DNA of 64,000 bases from Glandiceps talaboti (lineage: Eukaryota; Hemichordata; Enteropneusta; Spengelidae): NCBI RefSeq assembly GCF_964340395.1, contig NC_135565.1, positions 11,236,242-11,300,241 of the forward strand, in the 5' to 3' direction. A model generated the notes under the pieces. That model searched no databases, was not told where the DNA came from, and saw nothing but the letters and a program-made list of their open reading frames with translations. Shown here piece by piece: positions 1 through 8,719 of this stretch; position 1 is the stretch's first letter, and each line of letters starts with the position of its first letter. Position numbers and translations under genes: made by a program.

Positions 1-80
1 GTCTGTCTGTCTGTATGCGTCTGTCTGTCTACCTGCCTGTCTGTCTGTATGTGTCTGTCTGTCTGTCTGTCTGTCTGTTT
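1..80. repeat. (CTGT)n microsatellite
   Basis: Imperfect CTGT tetranucleotide tract with occasional TA interruptions, running off the left edge of the window. The open frame across it is a repeat artefact. Confidence 0.9.
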
Positions 81-387
81 GCGTTACCAGACATGTATAT
101 TTTACGAAGGACTTGTTACCAAAGTGAACACTGGCATCATGTTATAAACCAAATCAAATTTGGTTGCCATTGTCCACAAATAAGAAGCGTTTCATTCATT
201 TAGGACGATGACCGACGTTCACTAAATGACAGATTTCTCTTTAACATATAATTGATGCCAACCTGCAATACACACATAGAAAAATATAATACAGACTCGT
301 TTACAATTTATGCACATTATGAAGATTTTAATTCTGAACTGTATTAACATGTTACATTGGATTTCTCATTAATTCGTCCAACTCCAA

Positions 388-640
388 TTTTTTTGGGCCT
401 CACTAAGTAAAAATCTTGTTATGCAAATATATTTTCTGCTCTGGAAAAAAAATTTGGCCTCACTAATAAAAAATCTTGTTATGCAAATAAATTTCTGCTC
501 TGGGAAAAAAAATTGGGCCTCACTAAATAAAGATCTTGTTATGCAAATAAATTTTCTGCACTGGAAAAAAAATTGGGCCTCACTAAGTAAAAATCTTGTT
601 ATACAAATTAATGTTCTGCTTTGCAAAAGGAAGTTTTGTC
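388..640. repeat. 60-bp minisatellite, about four units
   Basis: Four successive 60-bp units share the core GGCCTCACTAA, then AATCTTGTTATGCAAAT, TTCTGC and an A-run. Units differ by a few substitutions, and the last decays near 640. Because 60 is divisible by three, frames stay open across the array on both strands, which explains the short ORFs here without any gene. Confidence 0.9.
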
Positions 641-903
641 TTACAAATTTGAACTTTTTGCTTTGATATTTCTATTTGGAACCAAAGAAATAATGTAAAA
701 AAATTGTCCTTTGTCCTTGTACTAAATATTTTGCTCTCAAAAAATTAATTATTTCTTCCACAAATGTATTGTTCCAATGTAACCTGTGGGCCACCGTACC
801 CCATGCCACGTGCAACACACCAGATCTCTTTCTCAGAGCAGTGTATGCGGGGGAATACTTAACGACCATCATTTCAGGCTGGAAGATCCGGGTACAATGT
901 CTC

Positions 904-2477
904 AACCTACTGGTACACAATGTTTATAAAATGGACTAGCATTGGGATTATAGTGGTTGTGACAACCCACGAGTCCCTGTAGTTAGTTGCTTGGTTACTA
1001 TGCAATGGTCATGTGACAGGGATTGCCCAACCAGGTTCTGTCAACGTGGCATTCCTCTGTCCGCCTGTCATCTTGCTGTTACGTAATATTTATCCTTGAT
1101 GGTGGACGCCGACATCTCAGCGTCCTGGAAATTGCCTCAAATCATCAACTCATCCAACTAAGATCTTAACACTAAACCCGTTCAGTGAAAATTCAACGAG
1201 ACTAGTGTTTTCACTCGTTCTAAATCCTTGTAAGATAACTGTTTGATACAAACCATGAACCCCTTTCTTTTTGGTCTGAATACTGGCGTTGACGGCTGTG
1301 TATTTCCACGACAATATTAATTACTATGATCAGTCCTCGTAAGTCCTGTTTTCCTGACTTTGAAGAAATGTACTGTGTGACTTCCGGTGTGGGCGACTTC
1401 GGATTATGTTTCTCCAGACTTTAATTCGTCGGGGTGATCTCGTAGGAGAGTCCATGGCAGTGAGAGTCTGGGTAGCTTACACATGGCATTCTTGATGGTT
1501 AAATATGGGTAGAGTTGGAATCAGAATCTACAAGTTGTCATTTTTTATTTGTGAATTTGTGCCTACCTTTAGCCTACCTGTAGACATAAAGGAATATCGC
1601 TCCTACGCTTAAATTCCGCTATCTTGTTTATTATGCTGTTCTGCTATCCTTTAAACAGACATTTTGATTTTTGAATTTTTGTTGTCCTTCCAAGTCTACT
1701 CTGACTCCTTTTTCCAGCTGCTATCAACCCATGTCACGTCATACACATAACATGTGCAAAATATTAGCGTAGATTTGAATAGAATTTTATGAACGTGGTT
1801 CGACGGGTCATATTTACATATACTGATTGTGCAATTTCAATATGTATATTATTATGCATTCAACCAATCACAGTCTATGGAGGAATGCCATTCGAGACTA
1901 GCTGGTAATAGGAATCAGAGTAGACTTGGAAGGAGAGCTAGTATAGCAGAATAGTGTAGTAGCAATAGCCCTTAAAGTCTACTGGTAGGCTAGCCTACCA
2001 TTTGCCTTGACTAGCCAACTCTACATTCTAAGCCTACTATTTGCCTTGTCTACATTTCATGACGTGGAAATATGAAACTGGTCATGGGAAGCTTTAATCT
2101 GTATAAACTTCAATATAGGACATGACATGGACAAAGCCTTTAAACCAACATACCAAATTGCACTATATGTTTCATAATCATTCTAAGGTGTCCAGTATTG
2201 GAACAACCCAAATTGTAACATGTGAACTGTGGTTTTCAAATCCCCTCCTCCACTACACATCCAAACATTGGCCAAACAATGTAAAATTATTGTTTGTTCC
2301 ATCACAGAACTGTGACAAAGATCCCCAGTTACAACTTTCATTTCACTTAAGCTTTGCGGGTCCCCATATATTAATAATATATGAATGACTGTTCAAAATA
2401 ACTGGCAACAGACCAAACAAGGAGTAAGACAACTTAAAAAGCATCAACATATCAGTATATTTGATCAAAATACATAT
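904..2477. other. Non-coding stretch downstream of gene A
   Basis: No convincing exon is seen. It contains a fragment related to the MITE at 44727-45107 (around 1405-1480: TCTCCAGACT, CTCGTAGG, GAGAGTCTGGGTA). The rest is AT-rich sequence without recognisable structure. If gene A has a 3' UTR beyond its stop at 2478, it lies here on the minus strand. Confidence 0.5.
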
Positions 2478-2618
2478 CTAAAAACGTAAACTCTTTAGTG
2501 TCACGACCTGATCAGAATGTTTTTTAATCGATAAGGTTCTCTTGGTGTGAGGAAATTGATATAAAGTTGTCCTGTCGACCCTAGCACAGCAATAATCCCC
2601 ATTGATATGACAGCAAAA
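2478..2618 (-). CDS. Gene A exon 3: CC-x6-CC module of a secreted 8-Cys protein
   Basis: On the minus strand a strong acceptor (TTTCTTTTTCAG at 2619-2630) opens a 47-codon frame including the stop TAG (2478-2480). The first residues are FCCHINGDYCCARV, which match gene C exon 3a (FCCKLYGDICCTRV): two double cysteines six residues apart, with the shared Gly-Asp inside and an R-V just after. The exon starts in phase 0, as exon 2 requires. No strong donor follows (a weak CAG/GTCGTG lies 37 codons in), so I read it as the terminal coding exon. The family is not one I recognise. The deduced protein is 45+46+46 = 137 residues with eight cysteines after the signal peptide, all presumably in disulphides in a secreted protein. 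The downstream end is the least certain part. Confidence 0.72.
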   Translation of the reverse strand, partial: FCCHINGDYCCARVDRTTLYQFPHTKRTLSIKKHSDQVVTLKSLRF

Positions 2619-2647
2619 CTGAAAAAGAAAGATAAGCTGAAATTAAA

Positions 2648-2866
2648 CACATACATACATACATACATACATACATACATACATACATACATACACACTC
2701 ATACATACATACATACATACATACATACATACATACATACACACATACATACATACATACATACATACATACATACATACATACACACATACATACATAC
2801 ATACATACATACATACATACATGTCATACATACATACATACATACATACATACATACATACATACA

Positions 2867-2895
<29 letters not shown>
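2648..2895. repeat. (ACAT)n microsatellite in gene A intron 2
   Basis: About 250 bp of near-perfect ACAT repeats with a few ACAC/TCAT interruptions, directly upstream of the gene A exon 3 acceptor. All frames across it stay open, giving false Tyr-Ile-His-Thr and Met-Tyr-Val-Cys ORFs. Confidence 0.97.
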
Positions 2896-2897
<2 letters not shown>

Positions 2898-3016
2898 TCA
2901 ACGATGCTTCCACTAAGCCAGAGAAATAAAAACTGACTAAACCCGTAAAGATGTTGCAATTGATACAAAAGCAGTGATCTTGGTTGTAATATGTATCTAC
3001 TAAATAGAAAGATTAC

Positions 3017-3355
3017 TAGTCCAGTTGCCAGATAGAGGTGGTTTTGGGGGGTTAACCTTGCAATGTGAATTTGATTTTTTTTTTTCAGATTCCACCTCAG
3101 AAAAGTGTCCTGTTACCATATCTGACGGGTGCCACTCGCGCACCCCTGGGCATTTTGGTATATCGCGAGAAAACCGAAATACCATGTATTGCTATGGGTA
3201 AACACATGGGTAAACACAAAATGCCCAGGGGTGCGCGAGTGGCACACGTCAGATATGCTAACAGGACACTTTTCTGAGGTGGAATCTGCAAAAACATATC
3301 ATATAACTCACATTGCAAGGTTAACCCCCCAGAACCACCTCTGGCAACTGGACTA
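3017..3355. mobile_element. MITE-like palindromic element (about 340 bp)
   Basis: The left end TAGTCCAGTTGCCAGA is the complement of the right end CTCTGGCAACTGGACTA. The two arms stay complementary inward for well over 100 bp (GTTAACCTTGCAATGTGA; TTCCACCTCAGAAAAGTGTC; CACTCGCGCACCCCTGGGCA), leaving a short central spacer near 3170-3215. It has the structure of a foldback/MITE and no transposase. It lies in gene A intron 2. Confidence 0.85.
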
Positions 3356-3514
3356 TACTGCAATGAAAGTAGTAAGTGTTCTAAGGGGTCTTCATTTATT
3401 ACAGGAGGAAGGGCTGGGGGAAATAAAGCCCAGCCTGTTTCATCAAAATGCTGCCGTCCATCAATTTCCTTTCTCTAAAACATGCCCCTGTTCAAATATT
3501 TCAAATACCGCCTT

Positions 3515-3700
3515 CCTGTGGCTTAGTAGTTAGAACTCAGGATTAGCCATTCTTATTAGGTCGAATCACACTAGAGACAGAGGATTTTTTTCTGTGACCA
3601 ATCCCAACCCAGGACGAGTGTTATAGACTCGTAGGTAGGCTGTATCGTTTAACCGTTTCTCACTCACAAGCTGGGTGTGAATTATGTGGGACTCCTTGAG
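3515..3700 (+). mobile_element. Decayed tRNA-derived SINE copy
   Basis: GTGGCTTAGTAGTTAGAACT followed by CAGGATTAGCC and a damaged B-box (GGTCGAATCACACT) parallels the better preserved tRNA-like head at 59792-59872. The downstream body also matches that copy (TGACCAATCCCAACCCA, GTAGGCTGTATC, TCTCACTCACAA, GTGTGAATT). Confidence 0.65.
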
Positions 3701-3783
3701 AGTTCCACATTGATGACATATGAAGCGTGCAAAATAGCCATGTCCTATAGAAAGTGCAGTTATGTTTATGTGTGTGTGTTTGT

Positions 3784-3826
3784 GTGTATGTATGTATGTA
3801 TGTATGTATGTATGTATGTATGTATA
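3784..3826. repeat. (TGTA)n microsatellite
   Basis: About ten TGTA units inside gene A intron 2, preceded by a TG-rich tract. Confidence 0.95.
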
Positions 3827-3829
3827 CAA

Positions 3830-5280
3830 GTAATAAATGCCGTCCGGCTAAATACACGTTGACGTAGGAGGCGTGTATTGCCTGGATGGCATTTGTCTTG
3901 TACTCCGGCTATTTAGTCCCTTTTGTCATATTCTTCCCAGGAAGAATTTCATACACTCATCGTCTATGTTTTGTTTTTTGATAAGAAGACTGACACCTAA
4001 GCCGACATGTGTCAACAAATTGGATACACACCTGTGTCAACACTCAATGTCACACATGTATCGTTACGTTGTGACAAAATAGCCTACACCATTCAAACTT
4101 TTCAAATGTCGTGTACTAAGCAATATAGTGTGCATCAAGCTGAAATCCAATAACATTTGGTATGTCATAAGTCCGTCATCAAAGTACAAAAATACAGACT
4201 TCAATTATTACGAAATGTTGCTTTCTCCCTGCCATTATACCGTCTATCACTTGCAAGTTGTAGTACACTCTGAGGTAATGTTTATTATTAACCAAATAGT
4301 GTTCAACGTGTGAACGGAAGTCTTATCTATTCAGTCACAGTCAGAGGTCATGATTTTGTTATGCTTGTCTGTGTCTAATAACTCTTCCCTGGATGACATT
4401 AATTGGATCTCATACACAGAAAATACACGCCCACCACCGACATGAGATAAAGTTTTTACTCTGCTGATACACCGGTCTTTACGCTTTTCCCTGATTGGTC
4501 AATACCCTCATTTGTAACTGTCAGTCAAAATTTAACGCCCACACCGGAGTACAAGTATGTATGTATGTATGTATGTATGTATGTATGTATGTACGTACGT
4601 ACGTAAGCACGCACGCACGCACGTACGTACGTACGTACATACGTACGTACGTATGAACGTACCTACGTACCTACGTATGTATGTATGTATGTATGTATGT
4701 ATGTATGTATGTATGTATGTATGTATGTATGCATAAAACAAGCAATTTATATGTCAGACTTGAAAAAGGGGACGAAACCCAGAAGATCTTGGTCCCACCA
4801 CTTGATAGCCTACCAGTGAATTTGCGATAGCATTATACAAATCGTGTGTTTGTATCTAACTGGCTAATCAGAATGCCAGAACTACCAAAGACTCTAGATG
4901 AGTACACTCCCAGCAATGAGGTCAACATCTCCCCTCCACCACGTTATCCCCAATATCTTTTCACACTGTTTCCCCTTTACAATACTCCTGAAAGACACAC
5001 TCCTCGCCTCACACCAGCAAAGACTTGACTGATACGTTCTGATATTTCGGTACAATGGTGGCAGCGGTGGGATGAAGTAGCTCTGGGGTTTGGAACTGTT
5101 GGCAGCGGTAGAATGCTAAAATCCCACAATCAAGCCAAATTTGGTAACAATTTGAATGAGTTAAATTAAAATGGGACCCTCCCCTATTTTCATTTTCTAC
5201 AATATGGCCCTCCCCGAGAACCAATTTATAGAAAGTGAACCCACCCCTATTCCCCTGCCCTCTCCATTGCAATTACTGAT
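3830..5280. other. Gene A intron 2, remaining part
   Basis: No exon-like structure is recognised. It holds a compound ACGT/GTAT array (4555-4732). At about 5160-5290 there is C-rich sequence (GGGACCCTCCCC, ATGGCCCTCCCC) of the kind seen in the dispersed element at 43380-43760. Confidence 0.5.
4555..4732. repeat. Compound (GTAT)n / (ACGT)n / (GCAC)n array
   Basis: GTAT repeats flank a central block of ACGT and GCAC tetramers rich in CpG (about 4592-4676). The centre is largely self-complementary because ACGT is its own complement. Confidence 0.93.
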
Positions 5281-5370
5281 AGCTCCCTAATAAATTAAAA
5301 TAATGTCACAGTTTGATACAGTGTTTTTTGTCATCGCTAGCGTATTTGTATTAATTAATCCCTTACTCAC

Positions 5371-5508
5371 CATTACTGCTTTTCCATGTAACTGGTTACC
5401 ACTAAGTGATTTTGAACAAGTAGCTGATTCACATAACGCCATAATAAATGCCCCCTTTGATACTACTTTTTGCGCAATACCATGACCATTCTTTGCAATC
5501 TTTCCACA
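5371..5508 (-). CDS. Gene A exon 2: three-cysteine exon of a secreted 8-Cys protein
   Basis: The minus strand reads TGTCATTACAG (acceptor), then 46 codons from CGKIAKNGHGIAQ to HGKAVM, then ATG/GTGAGT (strong donor). It begins precisely with Cys in phase 0 and ends in phase 0. Cysteine spacing is C-x24-C-x4-C. Gene D exon 2 has the same layout (Cys first, a pair near the middle, phase 0/0, GTGAGT donor), and gene C exon 2 is similar. Sequence identity outside the cysteines is low; the splice frame and cysteine placement carry the homology. Function unknown. Confidence 0.7.
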
Positions 5509-5670
5509 CTGTAATGACAAGGACATATTGTACAAACAGATAGATAAAATGGAGATGTGCATAGTGTGGCGATTTACAAAAATGTAAGGTGAAATAGGTC
5601 AACTAAATGGTCTTGGTATATAAATATCAAATGCTTGAAACGGTTTGTTCATAAGTTGGTATTGTGAAGT

Positions 5671-5838
5671 GTGTACAATCGATTAAAGATGTCTTTGTGT
5701 CGTGATAAAAAGTTTTCTCTTGAACCAAAAAGATACTTGCTGTCAATCAAAATTTCGAGCCATATGCAAATACTTGCAACATTTCGTTGTTCATCACATT
5801 ACTTGCGCATAAAGACAGATGGAAGACATGACATTTTT
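5671..5838 (+). mobile_element. Non-LTR retrotransposon ORF2 C-terminal remnant
   Basis: An open frame reads HMQILATFRCSSHYLRI then GRHD, closely parallel to QALARFRCSSLPLAIEQGRH at about 7318-7380. The F-R-C/T-S-S-x-x-L-x-I-E-x-G-R pattern is common near the C terminus of LINE polyproteins. It is cut at about 5838 by the tail of an oppositely oriented LINE. Confidence 0.6.
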
Positions 5839-6480
5839 CATAGATTCATAGATTCATATATTCATTCTGACTTTAGGCCTATCTGGCCTCTACTGTCAGC
5901 TCTGTGCTAACTTAGTCATGAGGTTCCTCTGTACTACAGTCTCTATATATTGAAATGTCAATAGTGTTTTTCGTATAATCATAATACAAAGGTTGGTTTT
6001 CCCATAGCTTATTTAGACGACTTTCAAATATGCGTACAGTTGATGATGATACCACATTGGCTGGCAATTTGTTTCATTTCTCAACTGATCCATTTACAAA
6101 TGTATATTTTCTTAGAATCAGACGTGACAATGTTTTATAAATCTTAAAACTAAGTCAGATCGCAGATGCACAAAATTTGAAACTTCTGGGCACTGAGAGA
6201 AACCAGAGAATATGTTTATTGTGCGATTCAAATGAAGTCGAAGATAAACATAATTTTTTTATTAGTCTGTTCATTTTTTTTTTACATAACCATAGGGCGA
6301 AGAATATCTCTAGAGATTACATTAATCCTCTGTCTGTACAGACAGAACTTTGACGATTTACTTTCCTCTAACAATATAGATACACTATAATGTCTTGCAG
6401 TTCTCATTCCATGCATGTAACTACGAAAAGAAGATACCAGTGTTATGTAACACTTTCATTGCCCTTTATGGCACTGCTTT
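5838..6480 (-). mobile_element. LINE 3' end (minus strand), nested in another LINE remnant
   Basis: On the minus strand a frame reads KLPANVVSSSTVRIFESRLN, then KLWENQPLYYDY, and ends STEEPHD plus stop at about 5916. The (N)-S-L-P-x-x-V-V ... F-x-x-R-L-x-K-x-W pattern is typical of the C terminus of CR1/jockey-type ORF2. After the stop come AGAGGCCAGATAGGCCTAAAG and a short tail of ATGAATCT units, as expected for a LINE 3' terminus. Further upstream (6180-6480) the frame is degraded. Confidence 0.65.
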
Positions 6481-7049
6481 ATTGTAATAATGTCGATATA
6501 TTTGGGCCGTTGGTATCCGAATACGGAATTAAAAGACCTACTTTCTAAAAGAGTGGGTTCATAATAAGTTAATAGAGGGATGTGGACAAGTTCATAACCT
6601 TTATCCATTGACATTAGAGTAGCAATGTAGATGGCTAAGCGGTGTTTGTTTTGGATATTTATTCATAAAACAACCCTACTGTATTTTCCTATTCGAAAGT
6701 AGTATGTGAAACAACACATACCGAGTCCTTGTTTGTAACTCAATGAATTGCCGAACATGGAAAAAAGTGTAAAATGTTTGTTGTTGTACGTACAATTAAA
6801 AAGATTTGACATATTTTTACATTCCACATTTCACACATGGGAGGAAACTGTGCTATGATATAAAGATTAATATCGTAAAGGATAAATCGGGGAAATGGCT
6901 CTAAATAGTGATATGGATATCTTGGTCACTTTGAAGTCTGTTGTCAGCTAGATTGATTCATAATTTATTTCTTCACTATAGGATAAGTGTTATTGATAAG
7001 GGGATAAACGCGTGTACGGAGGGCATGGTCCTAGCAAGTTCCCATGTTA

Positions 7050-7071
7050 CAACAACAACAACAACAACAAC

Positions 7072-7110
<39 letters not shown>
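7050..7110. repeat. (AAC)n(AAT)n microsatellite
   Basis: Seven AAC units followed by about thirteen AAT units. Confidence 0.95.
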
Positions 7111-7112
<2 letters not shown>

Positions 7113-7149
7113 AACGTATTTAGCATTAGTGAATTGCTCAAGAAATTGG

Positions 7150-7680
7150 TAATGAGAAAGCATTTCTGGACAATATCACTGTCAGGGTTTCTGATGTTTG
7201 CAAGCAACTCTGGCTGGACAGCTGAGAGAAAACCCCAAATTACGTACTTACAGTATTTTTAAAAGTGAACTTGAACCTGAAAGGTATTTATCTTGAATTG
7301 TAGTCATAAATTCATGCAGGCTTTGGCCCGTTTCAGATGTTCGTCTTTGCCTTTGGCCATAGAACAGGGACGGCATCATGGTATTGATTCTCATAATAGA
7401 TTGTATACTATTTGTAACTTATGGGATGTCGAAGATTTGTCCAGTACCTTAGAAACAAACTCTTACCAATCAATGCTAACAACCAACCCAATTACAGTAA
7501 GTCAGGTGTCTTGTTCAGTTTATGTGTATCAAAGCCTTGGAGATGAGAACTTTCAAAGTAAATACTAAGTAATATATTTCTCACTTTTGCTATTTGTACG
7601 ACAGAAACGTATTTTTCACTATTTTGTAAACTTTGCATATTGGCCGAAGGCCTAGAAATGCAATAAAATATATATATAAC
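7150..7680 (+). mobile_element. Non-LTR retrotransposon ORF2 C-terminal remnant
   Basis: Broken frames read VSDVCKQLWLDS, then VFKSELEPERYLS, then QALARFRCSSLPLAIEQGRH, then NRLYTICNLWDVEDL. This is a LINE polyprotein C terminus with a CxxC-like end. It stops at a 3' end reading TTGGCCGAAGGCCTAGAAAT followed by GCAATAAAA and TATA repeats. Frameshifts show it is dead. Confidence 0.6.
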
Positions 7681-8317
7681 AATTAAGCATTATTGAACTT
7701 TACAGCCTAGGTCTGCTGGCCAAAGTATCGTATGAAAAGGTCAGTGCCAAAATGACCTAGTCACTTTTGTTTGTAGTTTTCCACTTTTATCAATTATAAT
7801 TATGTTGATATGTGATTTCTGAGCGCATGAAATGTGAATGAAAGTCGGTTTAGAGTCAAAATGGCGTATCTTTTATAAAAATGACATATTTCTTAATGGC
7901 TCTTGTGACATTTTGCGATAAATTTTCTGTTTTTTATTCTCCAATCTTTCACAAATTTGTTCTGGGGTTGAGAGATAATAGGGGGGGGGGGAATGATTTG
8001 CCTTAAGGTCATAATGGCATAGTGTACAAAATACGGGGTTTTTTTGCGTTTTTTTTTTTGCATTATTGTCAAATTTGTATTTTTGTAGTTAGGCCCTAAA
8101 TGGCATTAATGCCTTCATTCGTAGTTCCGGTTATATACGACAAATTGTTTTGTTTGTCACATGCCAAATGAGTACGTAACGCTATCAATCAGTCAGAAAT
8201 ACTGTTATAGTGTTTAAAATCACTATCATATTGATAAGGATGGGTGTTGAATCTTCAGCATATTACAGGTCACAAAAAGTAAATACGAACAACATACTGA
8301 ATTAAACGGCAACATAC

Positions 8318-8452
8318 CTTATAGTGTTTGGAGTTGAGAGCACCACACCTACTGGTAGCAGACGCCGCCTTGAAAGTAACCACTGACAGCACGAATAAAA
8401 TGACAAATGATGTTGCTATTATTGCAGTGGTGGCAGATATTCTGCAAAACAT
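8318..8452 (-). CDS. Gene A exon 1: signal peptide and first cysteine
   Basis: Minus strand: acceptor CTATCAACAG, then GAAG, then an ATG at 8450-8452 opening 45 codons that end at AAG/GTATGT (donor at 8316-8317). The product is MFCRISATTAIIATSFVILF... with a hydrophobic core of about 20 residues ending near AASA, then TSRC. This is a good signal peptide, with cleavage likely around residues 30-32, leaving one cysteine (Cys36) before the phase 0 junction to exon 2. The start was chosen because it sits four bases after a good acceptor, as in gene D (GACG then ATG). The upstream in-frame extension lies in intron. So the gene probably has a non-coding first exon upstream on the minus strand. Confidence 0.72.
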
Positions 8453-8459
8453 CTTCCTG

Positions 8460-8640
8460 TTGATAGAAATATAAATACAACATGTTATCATACCAAACTC
8501 CTACGCAGCGGTTTGGAAACCATCTGTCGTCATCGACTTCCGCTCCTGATCGAATGTTCCAATTAACGCTGCAAGCAGTAGCGGCCCCATTGCATTTGTC
8601 ATGGTTGTCGGCAAATAAAACATAAAGACACGATCTATGA
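8460..8640. repeat. Dispersed repeat fragment containing CTCCTACGCAGCG
   Basis: CTCCTACGCAGCG, then a short pyrimidine-rich piece, GCTGCA and GCGGCC(C)CAT recurs around 25418-25512 (CTCCTACGCAGCGCG ... GCTGCATTGAGTGGCGGCC). It is a dispersed element of unknown class. Confidence 0.4.
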
Positions 8641-8719
8641 ATTGCATCGTCGCCAGACAATCTACAATGTTGGTATAATAGATAATTACTGTAACACTTT
8701 GAATACACCCTCATTTATT

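Larger units (their letters stand above)
6480..8317. other. Gene A intron 1, repeat remnants
   Basis: It contains an (AAC)n/(AAT)n tract at 7050-7110, the LINE remnant at 7150-7680, G and T homopolymers around 7980-8060, and no exon I can support. Confidence 0.5.

Noticed and set aside
784-878. Minus-strand exon candidate reading PEMMVVKYSPAYTALRKRSG with acceptor CTTCCAG and donor CACAG/GTTACA
   Set aside because: The donor is weak, the phase (0 in, 2 out) does not fit the family, and there is no partner exon.
2501-2968. Several overlapping ORFs rich in Tyr-Ile-His-Thr or Met-Tyr-Val-Cys
   Set aside because: They are read-through of the (ACAT)n array in all frames. The same applies at 3566-3862, 4532-4741, 33095-33301, 33812-34224, 37881-38156 and 39020-39463.
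8349-8714. 121-codon minus frame with several cysteines overlapping gene A exon 1
   Set aside because: It is in a different frame from the signal peptide exon, crosses the acceptor, and its upstream part is a dispersed repeat also found near 25420.
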